A stretch of 64,000 nt of DNA, taken from Stictocephala bisonia. Taxonomy: Eukaryota > Arthropoda > Insecta > Hemiptera > Membracidae. Below the pieces are notes generated by a model. That model did no database searches, had not been told where the DNA came from, and saw nothing but the letters and a program-made list of their open reading frames with translations. A program made the translations under genes and the position numbers. The stretch is taken from the NCBI GenBank assembly GCA_035578905.1, contig JAQJVL010000058.1:1054001-1118000 (forward strand), given 5' to 3'. Shown in pieces: positions 53,640 through 64,000 of the stretch (the stretch's first letter is position 1; the number at the start of each line of letters is the position of its first letter).

Positions 53640-54860
53640 AAAATCGCTTCCACAAGTATTCTTTTGAAGATGCTTTTTTTAAACCCTCTTCACCCTGTGA
53701 AGTAAGGTCAATTTTAATGTTCTTAATTAAATTGTATAAATTATAGTATATTACACATTACAATAGTTTTGGGTCTCTATTATACTGCGTACTTTCACAT
53801 TGCTCCAAATATTCACACTCCGAAATTTTCAGTTACTAAGTAGAAAAAAATATGATAAGTTTTTGGACCATAACTCCTTCAATTTTCATGCTATCACAAT
53901 TTATAAAAAACCATTGTAAAGGTAATTAAGAGAGATACAACATCCTTTATTTCAATATATAGTAAAAAACCTTATTCTAAAACGGTGAAGAGTTAAAGGG
54001 CTTAAGAGAGGCTGTGATTGCGCTGCCACGCGCTCTTTAAACAATCATATCTCCGTCAATTTTTGTTTGACAGAAAAAACAAAACAACCAAATTGTTTGT
54101 CAGAAACATACCTAAATCTTTTATGCCAACATTTTTATACGTATCTGTCGTCATTTTTGAGATATTATAAAAAAGGTGGTTTTTAAAAAATTTGAAATTT
54201 CTTTTCTTTTTTTTAATCTTGACTTTTTTGAAAAATATGTGTCCTGAAGCAGCCAAACTGATACAATCTATCAAACCCTTCATAATAAAGTTAATTCTAT
54301 GCGGAATACGATTAATTTTAATTTTGGTGGAAATGGCACTTATGAAACCCAATGATTAAAAAAAAAAAAACATTATATGCTCCTCTTATTTGCAATACAG
54401 CTCACCTATTTTACGTGCAAAAGACTTTTAATAGTGCTCATTTTAAAGCTTATTTCAAGCACTACAAAACCCTTTTTTATTAGAATGCCTAAAATGCATC
54501 TGCTCGCCGCTAGATGGCTTTGACCACATCGATTTCAGACAAAATAAAAAACGGATTTGATCTTTAATATCTAGCTTAATATTGCACTTAGAATACTTTA
54601 TAAAAAACCAAATTGTTCATTTTTTTACCTGCTACAATTTCGTTTTTGATAATATTTTCGATAAAACGTATATTTTTGGAGATATTTGCAAAAAACCGAT
54701 AAAAAACGTGAAAAAATTGCGAATTTTCAATTGCCAATAACTTGAAAAGTATTGGATTTTTGAAAAACTGTATTGATGATTTTTTGCTTAAAATTAGACC
54801 TTATATTGATATCCGAGGTTATTTTGAAAAAATAAATTCACCCCCGAGAAGGGGTGGCAA
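53640..54860. other. Interior of family E, right half
   Basis: AT-rich with long A runs (for example 54358-54370). A 98-codon minus-strand frame (54056-54352) is Lys/Phe-rich and of low complexity; not called. Confidence 0.45.
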
Positions 54861-55129
54861 CAACCCCCAGGGTGGTTGCGGAGTTCAAATCATCTTCACT
54901 TTTGAAGTTAAGGGTAAGATGAACCTAATTCCAAAATTGTATGCAATTCGGTTCACAGTAAAAATTCGGAGCAATAATGCTTCAATGACTGCACTAATAA
55001 TCGCACTTACGACAGTAGTTAAAAACTGGATTGTTGTAAAAAATAGAGATTACTTGTAGAGAAAAAATATAAAATTGTAGAGATTTAGTGAAACTTATTA
55101 ATTTAGTATCAAGAGGCAATCTTAGAGAT

Positions 55130-55505
55130 ATGAGCGAAAACGAGGGGCGAATGATTGTAATTATTTTAGATGGACGATTGTAGTAATTGTTACTAATCAT
55201 AGTTGAACTATATTAGTAGCCCAATAGCTAGGACAACTGAGGTAGCTTTACGTGGAATCCGAACCACGTAGCGTTGGTTTGATTTTCAGCTAACTGGCAA
55301 GCCAGATACTCAGTTCTCTTTCCTACATAACATCCGAACACTGATTACCACTCAGAACGGACAACTCAGTTATCTCTAGTAGTGTCCACGTCGATGGTGA
55401 CCATGGAGTGGACGCCGTGTCAGTATTGTGAGGACTGAGTGTAGAACTATCGCCTACAATCTCCACATTTGTCCCCAAGTAGCTGGGATACAGCAGTGGC
55501 GCCAC
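55130..55505 (-). mobile_element. SINE-A copy 9 (near full length)
   Basis: Minus strand, from GAGATATGAGCGAAAACGAG to CCAAGTAGCTGGGATACAGC and AGTGGCGCCACTGG, with CGTGGAATCCGAACCACGTA intact. Confidence 0.8.
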
Positions 55506-55509
55506 TGGT

Positions 55510-55940
55510 ATAAATAAATAGTGATTTATAATATTACAACTGCGTTTAATTTTAAAATATAATTAAGCTAATAATAAATATAACTGTCTAAAAAATATGC
55601 ACTTAACAAGTATATCATGCGTTTTACAGGCTCTCTGTGGTCAATTAAATCAATCAATTTAACAACATGTGATTGTTGCCCCCCCCCCCCCATAATTGTT
55701 CGAGTATCATAACTACAGCACTATGGTAGTTTCACATGACATTTCTATTCATGCAATACACTTAGAATGCAAGAACACACTTTACTATATTTTACATTAT
55801 ATACAAATAGGTCTTGATATTATAATGAAGACAATACGGTGTATTGCAATTCTTACAACGAGGTTTCTGCAGCTTGCTTGCTTTGTCCAAAAGCTTGCTG
55901 GTTAGCTGAAAAAATAACTGCAATCTACCGTACGAGTTTT
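55510..55940. other. Intergenic DNA with a poly-C tract
   Basis: A 13-base C run at about 55679-55691 is rare in such AT-rich DNA. No gene seen. Confidence 0.6.
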
Positions 55941-55944
55941 TTAA

Positions 55945-56270
55945 ATTTTTATTAATTGCTTAAATTATTATTCATCGTGTTATTGTTGTTAATTGTTATT
56001 TAAAGACTAAACAATAATTTAATTTAATCTTTTTAAGCTTGATTCGTTAGTGTTGATCAAACCGACCAATGGTCACTGCAGATAATAACGTGGTGGGCGG
56101 GGCTTGCTATTGCGCCGTCAACATGTGGTCTAACTTTAGTGCGATTTATCCTAGTTGCCATGAAAATTTTTAGATGGAATTACACAGTGGGGGAAGAGTA
56201 GTTCTCTTTCTCACTTCCACTCGGTGCATCTCTCTCGCATCCGTAAGTCGCTTTCTAAGGTCGATTCAAA
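55945..56270 (+). repeat. Repeat family C, copy 3
   Basis: AAACCGACCAATGGTCACTG, GTGGTGGGCGGGGCTTGCTA and GAAGAGTAGTTCTCTTTCTC, colinear with copies 1 and 2. Confidence 0.78.
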
Positions 56271-56589
56271 CCAGGTCCTAGGATATACTGTCTCTCTACC
56301 ATACTCATATATGTCCTATCTTACCTATCATGGGAGCATTTTTTAGTTCTTGTATTTTACTCTATTTTTCCCCTAAAATAAATTACGTCTTTATTTTATT
56401 CATTCATTTTTGTGTTTCACCCCGATGCATAGAATTTGTCAGTTTCAAAACCAAAAATAGAAATGAGTCGTACGTTTATGACTTATTTAAAATAGTAAGT
56501 TTTAGAAAATTTGGAGAACGTGATTTCCTTTGTACATTCTTTATAGTTAATTATTAAAACTGGTTGTTCACCTAACCAAACCGATTAGT

Positions 56590-57120
56590 TTGTTACTTTC
56601 TCTCATATGCGTTAGTATAGAGAAAGTATTGTGATCGTCCAAAAATTTTTTACAAGTTGGTCTAACAATTATTTCAGGGTCCCATGAAACAAAAAAACAT
56701 TTTTTCGAAAAAAAAGTTGATGTCTGTCCATATGTGTGTCTGTGTGTATATGCAGTTAGCTGGAGACCAAACGGATAAATCAATGTTTATGACATTTGGT
56801 ATTGGATGTGTATTTAGCCAATATCTCCAGGTAATTTTTTCACTTTTTTGAAATTTTAGTTTTTTTTATTATTATGGACAAAAAATACAAAAATAGAATT
56901 TTCTCTAAGCCGGCTCTAAGGATTTTGATTAAATGTTAAAAAAATAGAAGTAAATTACCATTTAATATAGTTTAGTAAAAACCGCATGGCTCTAACTTGA
57001 CTAGTTTATGAATTATGGAAAAAACACATATTTGGGAATCAAACTGGTAATTTTTAAAGTTTTTATTTTTTAGTATTTGATATGGGGGAAAGTGAGTGCC
57101 AATTCTTTGGAACCTATTTG
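56590..57120 (+). repeat. Repeat family B, copy 5
   Basis: TTACTTTCTCTCATATGCGT to GTGCCAATTCTTTGGAACC, nearly full length. Confidence 0.8.
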
Positions 57121-57124
57121 GATT

Positions 57125-57530
57125 TATTCCTATTTGGATTGATGTGTGAGTAAGCTATTACCAATAGTGGCCTTCAAAAAAAAAACTGCTCCGTTTTGTA
57201 ATTGCAGTTGAAGCAATCCTGCGATTATGAGGATTGATCTAACGTGAGAAAGGTGTGGCATTTGGAAACCCCAGAGGGGTTATCTAGAAGCAGGCCAAAT
57301 GAATCACTCATCAGCTGTCACGGCTAAAACAGCTGTTGTGGAAACGATCCAGTGTTTTAACGCTAAATCTAGTGATAACTCTATCTTCGGGCCTTGAGTA
57401 TTACATTGGACGCTGATAACGTAATCTACTAATTTGGTCGAGTGTTTGGTGTGTTTCAATTCTCGCGACTGTAGAAAATGAGAAAAGTTCAGTTAATGAG
57501 ACACGTATAATCTGATGGAGATTTACTTGT
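57125..57530. other. Intergenic DNA with no recognised feature
   Basis: No supported gene or repeat. Confidence 0.45.
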
Positions 57531-57534
57531 AGTG

Positions 57535-57740
57535 CTGTCGTGTCTCAGCGAGACAAAAGACTCTTATACCTATGAACTCTCTGATAAGCTCTCTTGTTCA
57601 TTGTTTCTGGTTAATTTAGAATCACAAGTAGCATATTTAAAGTGTCCAAAACACCTTTTTTATCCTTCCAGCCGCCATTTTGTTTTTTCACTTTTAAATT
57701 TTTATCTCAGAAACCAAAAAGTGTATTAAACAAATACTGT
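57535..57740 (+). repeat. Repeat family D, copy 2
   Basis: GAACTCTCTGATAAGCTCTC and TATCCTTCCAGCCGCCATTT, with ACCAAAAAGTGTATTAAAC at the end, matching 27.17-27.39 kb. Confidence 0.78.
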
Positions 57741-57844
57741 TAAGGAAATACTGAGCCTGTGCGGGACTTTATATACACCCCGTTTATCGTATTTCTATTA
57801 CTAAAGGCATACTTCAACTTGGCCGATTCATTATTCATCTCTAA

Positions 57845-58255
57845 GACGCCGATCGTCGAGATATGGGCGAATATGGATTTCGAATGAGTGCGATGAGTGT
57901 AGATGAACTAATGTAGTCATTGTTACTATCTGAGTCCGACTTAGCTCAGAAAGGACTATTTATTAATAGCCCAATAACCAGGGCAACTATGGGACCTACA
58001 TCTTTACGTGGAATACGAACCACGTAGTGTTGGTCTGATTTTCAGCTAACTGACTCTCAGTTCTCTCCCATACACAACATCTGAAACTTGACTCCCATCC
58101 AACACGGACACCCCAGACTTCTCTAGTAGTGTCCGACGGCAACCACTGAGCGGACGCCGTGTCGGTATTAAGAGGACCGAGCCCGAGCATGGAACCTATC
58201 GCCTACAATCTCCCAAACACTTTGTCCCCAAGTAGCTGGGTTACAGCACTGCGCA
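57845..58255 (-). mobile_element. SINE-A copy 10 (full length)
   Basis: Minus strand, from GACGCCGATCGTCGAGATAT to CCCCAAGTAGCTGGGTTACA and GCACTGCGCA. The most complete minus-strand copy. Confidence 0.82.
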
Positions 58256-58259
58256 TTGT

Positions 58260-59160
58260 CTTTTAAGTATTTAAGAATGTCTATCCAAGAAAGTAACTCT
58301 TCCTTTAAGTGTATTGTTGTACAATTGCCTACGGCTCTCCTCCACTCGTGCATGCCGAACTATCATCACCACCTCAGAAATAGACTCTTAAATGCTCAAG
58401 GAGTCGTCCGTTCTATTTTCTATCACGTTTTGGCATCTTATTCCAATACCGCGTTCAACAACTCTTCAAAACATTCCGCTGACAGTTTTCCTGTTAAATA
58501 CACTCACACTTGACTGTCTTGTTGATAACCGCTTGTATATTAGAAACGCCATTATTATATTTTTATGTTATATGAATAATTGAATGTTCATAATACTTTC
58601 GACTCATGAATATTACATATCTTTTCCTAGTTTATCTGTTATTTTTCAAGATCGTAATTTATTTCCACACCTCAAATTAATCCGAAATGTCGTTATTCTT
58701 AAGTTGTTATATGTGATTAATTTAATGAAAACTGTAAACAATTTTGCAATTTACTGATTAAGAACGGGCATCCTTCAATATTAACTAAAGTTGCTTCTCA
58801 AGTTTGACCACTTCCCGGAAACTACTGTAATGTCGAATTGCTTAATCGGCTCAAAAATCATATTTTCAGACATAAGAAAATGTCTTTTTTTAACAGGCTT
58901 TTTAAACAGTTCAGCGGGACTTCTTCATATTGTGTCTCTTCTAAAAATACTAACTCCAACAAATAAACAATATTCTTGAATATGTAAACAAGTTGTGAAC
59001 CCAAAACGTGTGTTCACGTGCCCGCTATTGTTACCTTCAACAATGAGCGGTGAAGACAATGAGTCAGTTTTTCCTGTGAATTGTCCATTGTGACCAATAG
59101 GATTTGTCGGTGATGTGGCGGTGGGTCCGTGTCTGGTATCGCTGAATTGTTGGGCGTGTT
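58260..59160. other. Intergenic DNA with no recognised feature
   Basis: Short frames only (for example 58256-58513), without domains. Confidence 0.45.
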
Positions 59161-59165
59161 CGAGT

Positions 59166-59855
59166 TAGGGATGGCAACGATATATCGGAAATATAGATAA
59201 ATCTGTTTCGATATATCGATATATTAGTATCGATATTTTCTTTCGATAATATCGGCCACATCGATGTATGGGATAGATATATCATATTAATAAATATTGA
59301 CGTTATTCCCTCTCCTAAAAATCATCACGATTCGAAAAAAAACAATTAAATTGCCTCATGGGGTACGTACAAAACATTCACTGAAGTAATATAGTAATTT
59401 AATTTAGTTTTTTTACGTTAAGTCAATTGGAAAATTAATATCAAAACCTTTACTTTTAAATTGCTTACCTGACAAGTATTGGAAGTCGGTATAGTGAATT
59501 AATTTGTTTAATTTTTAGTATTTATATTACATTATTCTTTTATAATTAACATAATAATTAAAAGTATAACTATTCTTAATTTAATTTTTTTAGTCAACCC
59601 CGCAGACCACAACTTGTTTCGTGTAGATAAATGTATTTAATTTTTACATTCAGTAGCTATTATAAATAGTGACATCAAAACATGAGTTTATTTTTGGTCA
59701 TTACATAAGAATTAGTGCATAATTTTATACAGATAAATCATTTACAATCCGATATATCGGTTACCCAATATATCGATATTTTTCTACCGATATTATCGTT
59801 ATATCTATATTTGGTTTACGATAAATCGATTTGTTGACAATCTTTGCCATCCCTA
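59166..59855 (+). mobile_element. hAT MITE (ATCGATATATCGAT family), copy 2
   Basis: TAGGGATGGCAACGATATAT at the left and CTTTGCCATCCCTA at the right form 12-bp terminal inverted repeats. Subterminal ATCGATAT palindromes occur at both ends. 690 bp. AGAATTAGTGCATAATTTTA and TATATTTGGTTTACGATAAA also occur in the hAT transposase fragment at 2.95 kb. No clear 8-bp target duplication. Confidence 0.85.
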
Positions 59856-60509
59856 GCTGGAGGTGCGACAATACTGCATCCAATGAATACTATTTTCGCA
59901 GTCGAGTCCTATCTGGCCTTGATTTTTTGAACTAATGTACTTGTAACTCCGTTGACTATTAGAATACCGGTTGTCGTCTGTTCAACCGTTGCCTAAGTTG
60001 AATAATGGAGGCAGTTTACTGTCTCTTCCTCGTTCACTTTTTAACATTTCCCCGCTGTTTATTAACACATATACATTAAGCGGTAATGACGGAACATTTG
60101 AATTAGCATACAGTACAAGAAACATACAGCGTAGAATATTTAGGCTTCCCAAAGTTAAAAAAGAATTATTTAGACAATCATTTTGTTATATCGGACCTAA
60201 ATTTTTTAATAATATTCCGGATGAGATTAAATTATGCAATTCTTTAAAGCTTTTTTGCAGAGAACTGAGAGAGTGGCTACTAAACACACCGGATGTAAGC
60301 TATCTATACGAGGTACAAGTTTAGGTTTAGTTGAAAGTATAGTATAATCATATGTAGTGTTCTAAATTTGTAGCATATGTTTTTATTGTATCAGTGTGTG
60401 TTGATAGTAATTATTAATTGAATAATTTGGTTGCATAATTTAACTTTTGTATTGTAATTACTTATTGTTTATATACTGTGCACAGTTTATTGGCTTTATC
60501 ATTGTAGTG

Positions 60510-60612
60510 TTATATGTGTGTATGTATATATGTGTATGTATGTGTATGTGTATGTGTATGTATGTATATGTTTGTATATGTGTGTATGTGTATGTATATG
60601 TATGTATATGCA
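60510..60612. repeat. TG/TATG-rich microsatellite
   Basis: Interrupted TGTATG and TATG steps over about 100 bp in the LINE 3' UTR. Confidence 0.9.
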
Positions 60613-61015
60613 CACTTATTTATTGATACAATAACTCACAATTGGGCGATTATTAAATTGTTACAACATTAATAATTAGTTAATATTTGTCTATTTTTAA
60701 TTATTGAATTGTGCTTAATTGTTTGTCTATTCGTATTTTTCGTATTTGCTGAAATATATTTTAGCATAATTTAAAATAGTTGTTTTTCTCTTTCACTTAG
60801 ATATAGGCATTGCATTTATGTACAGCGTAGGTCTATTGCAAGCACCACAAGGCTAAGCACTGTTGACTGTTTTAGTTGTGTAATACTGAACTGTATTATT
60901 GTGTTATTTACATGTTAGTATTGTAAAGCTAATTACCTTACTGGAATTGTGATTAGCTCTAATTCCTAAGAAGTATTGGATATTTTGTATGTGTTTTTCT
61001 TGAAGGAATAAATAA

Positions 61016-61016
<1 letters not shown>

Positions 61017-61051
<35 letters not shown>

Positions 61052-61052
61052 T
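61017..61052. repeat. (ATT)n LINE tail
   Basis: Eleven or twelve ATT steps after AATAAATAA, the terminal repeat of the LINE copy. Confidence 0.95.
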
Positions 61053-61283
61053 AATATATCAATTTGAAAAATAATTATATGCATTTAAAATAACAATCAG
61101 GGGATACAATCAAAATCTGATCTCAAGGTGCTCGATACAATTATGTTCTCTTACAAAAAGATCAAGTTTAAAATCTTATCTTAGCCCTGTCATTTATGCT
61201 TTCATTAAATATTTCCAAGATCAAATACTAAATATTAATTCCGTAACTATAACAATAAATCAGAAAATAAATATGAATTTGAA

Positions 61284-62400
61284 ATGATTAATAACATTAA
61301 TATTTTTTTATATTTAACTGAAATAAAAAAAGAAATAGAGCGATCCGGAATTAGAGGAATAACGCTAAAGTGGTTTAGAAGTTATTTAACTGGAAGGGAA
61401 CAGAGAGTCCAAATTCATGACGTCGTCAGCGAGTCAAAATTAATAAACAAAGGCGTTCCTCTAGGCTTGGTACTAACAGCAAATGTATTTCTAATCTTTA
61501 TAAATGACCTACTTACAAAAAACTGTAATAGAAAGATTACAGCCTTGCTGATGATGTAGCATTTAAGTACGTAAAGACAAGGAGACGAGTTGGAGTCAAA
61601 TGAATAATGATAATAAAACTATCATATTATTAAAGAATTTGTGCGTTTCTAATAATATGATAGTTAATGTAACAAAAACAAAATACATACATTTTTGATA
61701 TAAAAGTTTTGATTTTCGTATTAAATATCATGAAGAAGAATGTATAAATATTTACTCGTGTAATTGCCAAATTATTGAACAAGAAGAGCGTTTTAAATAC
61801 CTTGGTATAAGCGTAGACCAAAGGTTATCTTAGAAACAACATATTATGGAACTAAACAGCAAGTGTAAAAAGAGTATAAGAAGTTTATATTTTTTAAGAC
61901 ATTTATGTGACACTGACTTAATGAGATCACTTTACATGGCTTTAGTACATTCTAGGTTACAGTATGGAATGCACTGCTGGGGAGGTACATTCAAGTCATA
62001 CGTAGAGAAGGTAAGAATGACACACAACACCATAATTCGAGTATTGCTGTTTAAACAGAAACGCGAAACTCCATTTCCTTTATATAAATCATTGAACATT
62101 CTTCCAGTTCGACATTTGTAAATTTCAAAGTGTTGTGTAGTTTTATATTAAGAGTGGTCAGAATAGAAATGAGAACATACATGATTGGGTTATTTAACAC
62201 GTACTTTGTCAATAGATAATGTTAGAAAGCCAAAAGTTAATAAAGTATCTTCTAAAAATTCTTTTGCATTTCTAACACCTACATTGTTTAACGTATTGTC
62301 AGTAGATTTAACAAGTATTCAACATGTAAACACCTTTTTATCTAAATAAAAAATGTGGCTACTCAATAAAGAAGATGTTCATAATATGTTTGAAATTATA
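61284..62400 (+). pseudogene. LINE reverse-transcriptase remnant, several frame breaks
   Basis: Pieces in order: EIERSGIRGITLKWFRSYLT with NKGVPLGLVLTANVFLIFIN (61335-61530), a shifted ADDVAFKYVKT (about 61540-61575, the YADD site), ERFKYLGISVDQRLS (about 61790-61830), then NSKCKKSIRSLYFLRHLCDT to ILPVRHL (61846-62121), then RKPKVNKVSSKNSFAFLTPT and MWLLNKEDVHNMFEI (about 62220-62400). The last part matches the C-terminus at 59.97-60.32 kb. Several stops and shifts; inactive. Confidence 0.8.
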
Positions 62401-62524
62401 GTTTAGAGTTTAAAATATTATTACTTCTTTTATTTTGTTTGTTTCTGTTGTATATATGTGTATTATATAAATAAAGCTTCAATATGAAGATTGTAAATAT
62501 ATAATTAAGGTAGTTTAGGTAGAC

Positions 62525-62765
62525 ATAAGGCATACTACTCGGTCTATTGGTGTAGTGGTAGGATGAAGCTGTGCTTGCCCAGTGCCGCAATGAGCCACGC
62601 TATCAGTAGGTCAAAGTGCGACTGATGAGAAGTGCGAGTGAAGTGTACACGGCCATCACTACTGGAAAGGTGGCTCAGACTATTACCAGGCACATTTTTG
62701 TGTCTTGTATATTTTATTATTGTATTTAATTGAGAAAATAAAATAATTTATTATTATAATAAAAT
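62525..62765 (+). mobile_element. Possible SINE with degraded tRNA-like head
   Basis: TCTATTGGTGTAGTGGTAGG resembles a tRNA A-box region; no convincing B box. Ends in AATAAAATAATTTATTATTA, a retroposon-like tail. Confidence 0.3.
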
Positions 62766-62797
62766 ACAGTTCTGATGTTTGTGTTACCAATTGGACG

Positions 62798-62862
62798 ATA
62801 CGGGACGGTGCGGGATGGTACGGGATGGTGTGAGACGGTGTGGGATGATACGAGACGGCACC
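62798..62862 (+). repeat. 10-11-bp minisatellite (GGGAYGGTRY), about 6 units
   Basis: ACGGGACGGTGCGGGATGGT and onward; the 80-codon frame crossing it is an artefact. Confidence 0.8.
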
Positions 62863-63024
62863 GATACCTCAGGAGTTTTGGTTATCCTCTTTGAATATAA
62901 ACTTTATTTTGAATACATAACCTTAGACAGATTCAGTACTTCGTTGGGCAAGTTACACGAAGTTTTATCAGAGAAAGATACCTATAAAACGAAACCAAAC
63001 TCACCAATGTTCTTCTCTTAGATT

Positions 63025-63650
63025 GTAAATATTATAGAATAGATCTTTGTTATATTTAGAAAAATATATATTATATTATAAACTATAGTGATATTAATAA
63101 ACACATATTAATAAAAACCGTACGGTAATAAGATCGTAAAATACTCGTTCTTTTATTTATTAGAAAATATATACAGCCAAAGATTTTCATATGTTTTAAA
63201 AGGATATTCTGTTTATTAACAATCTATTGGAGTTTTAAATCCACATCTTAATAAACAAAAATATATAATCCATTGTAAAGACTATTTATAATACTTATTT
63301 GTTTAGAATTTGTCCATTTAATACTAGATGAGTCGTTGGAATAGTCTCAAGACAACTCAATTTTCGGAACCTCAATCGCAAATAATATTTCGTAGAAGTA
63401 GATACACTAATATATCAAAACATTTTTTTTTTTTAAGTACAACTAACATTAAAATTTTAACTTGATAATTATATTTTAATTACATTTATTTGCTGTGGGG
63501 ATTGATTCAAAACTTTCAAGGTTTTGCTGAAATTCTTTAAATGGATTTTTCTGCAGTAAAATGTTTTTGTTTTAGAAAACTTTCCCATTCCTTGTTCACT
63601 ATGCCATATCGTAAGATATGTTGTTCATGATAAACAATGTTGCAGGTGAA
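63025..63650. other. Intergenic DNA with no recognised feature
   Basis: Very AT-rich; no frame or repeat of note. Confidence 0.5.
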
Positions 63651-63654
63651 ATTC

Positions 63655-63805
63655 ATCGCTAAGGTCGTAGAAATATGTGTGAATATGGGGGCGACAGAGT
63701 GTTAAATGAGTGTAGATGAACGAGTGTAGTCATTGTTACTAACTAAAGTCGACTGATCCCTGCAAAGAGCCCAAAGGATTTAAGTGGAATCCGAACCACG
63801 TGTAA
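63655..63805 (-). mobile_element. SINE-A copy 11 (partial)
   Basis: GTGTAGTCATTGTTACTAAC, then an internally deleted body, then GTGGAATCCGAACCACGTGT. Minus strand. Confidence 0.65.
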
Positions 63806-64000
63806 TTTACGTTCTGTCACTTAATTGCCAATCGCAAAACGAAGAGAATTTAGTTTCGCGTTAATAATGAATATGATTGGTCCATTTAAAATTAAAATAG
63901 GAAATTCGGGTTGGAGAAGTAGATGTTTCCCAACAGAGATTATTGGTATTATTCATATGGGTTTTTTACCTATTGCCACAGCAGACAACTCATAAAGTTC

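Larger units (their letters stand above)
51845..55005. mobile_element. Repeat family E: large inverted-repeat element, interrupted by an LTR
   Basis: The left arm (about 51886-52045) contains GAACCGATTTGCATGAAATT, then TTACCCTTAACTTCAAAAGT. The right arm (about 54868-55000) holds the inverse: ACTTTTGAAGTTAAGGGTAA, then TGCAATTCGGTTCACAGTAA. The left arm begins after CAGGGTGACAAATAAATCTC; the right arm lacks that outermost part. The interior is AT-rich with AACCCCTTGAAAA-type words on both sides of the LTR. Whether this is one transposon or two facing copies is unsettled. Confidence 0.55.
59971..61052 (+). pseudogene. LINE ORF2 C-terminal remnant plus 3' UTR with (ATT)n tail
   Basis: The frame 59971-60324 reads STRNIQRRIFRLPKVKKELF, RQSFCYIGPKFFNNIPDEIK and LREWLLNTPDVSYLYEV, the tail pattern of LINE ORF2 proteins. 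About 700 bp of 3' UTR follow, with a TG/TATG-rich stretch (about 60510-60610), ending GGAATAAATAAATTATTATT and (ATT)n at 61052. Everything upstream of the C-terminus is missing (5' truncation). A sister copy lies at 61.29-62.48 kb. Confidence 0.75.

Noticed and set aside
51818..55059. Conserved peptide GVQIIFTFEVKGKM on both arms of family E as a real protein
   Set aside because: It sits in inverted terminal arms, with frames broken nearby; DNA conservation of the arms explains it.
61617..61670. 16-bp inverted repeat AACTATCATATTATTA as a regulatory hairpin
   Set aside because: Falls inside the decayed LINE reverse-transcriptase sequence and is likely chance in AT-rich DNA.

Overview
The window is AT-rich, intron-bearing-type animal DNA that is almost entirely repetitive. 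It looks like a large hemimetabolous-insect genome, possibly hemipteran, but no marker gene settles the order. The pointers are CR1-group LINEs with an SGNH-esterase ORF1, tRNA-derived SINEs, hAT and Tc1/mariner-like remnants, a TCAGT-type initiator in an LTR, and short TTAGG-type runs. There are no operons, rRNA genes or CRISPR arrays, and only one convincing host gene.

Layout. 0-4 kb: SINE-A copies, a G-rich minisatellite of about 19 units (1.63-2.30 kb), and the degraded 3' end of a hAT transposase joined to its terminus (2.84-3.07 kb). 4.06-8.6 kb: a nearly intact LINE on the minus strand with ORF1 (coiled coil and SGNH esterase) and ORF2 (endonuclease and reverse transcriptase). 8.6-11.3 kb: inverted clusters of a CTCGAG-centred motif, an AT microsatellite, a Tc1-like transposase remnant and a LINE 5'-UTR scrap. 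12.0-14.15 kb: a 59-bp array (9 copies) and a 41-bp array. 15.09-17.79 kb: a single-exon gene for an 899-residue FAM194/ERICH6-like protein, with a duplicated 3' end. 18.8-22 kb: a MITE, a SINE, a perfect 46-bp inverted repeat and another G-rich minisatellite. 23.7-34 kb: LINE remnants, a hairpin MITE and dispersed repeats.

34.56-39.60 kb: the most striking structure. About 31 copies of a 159-161 bp satellite are enclosed by 39-bp terminal inverted repeats (37/39 identical), so the whole array looks like one transposable unit of 5,037 bp. Its variants show that blocks of several monomers were copied 12 monomers apart.

40-51 kb: SINEs, MITEs, a 24/25-bp array, another minisatellite of the dispersed G-rich family, an old tandem duplication in which only one copy carries a long TA run, and a hAT MITE. 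51.8-55 kb: an inverted-repeat-flanked family carrying a solo-LTR-like insertion. 55-64 kb: further SINE-A copies, a second hAT MITE and two LINE 3' remnants.

Functionally the window is a host gene set in TE-derived DNA. The parts connect through descent rather than a pathway. Two hAT MITEs share ends with the broken hAT transposase. SINE-A and a tRNA-headed SINE share one 3' body. At least seven loci share one minisatellite core. Boundaries of the old repeats were read by eye and are approximate.
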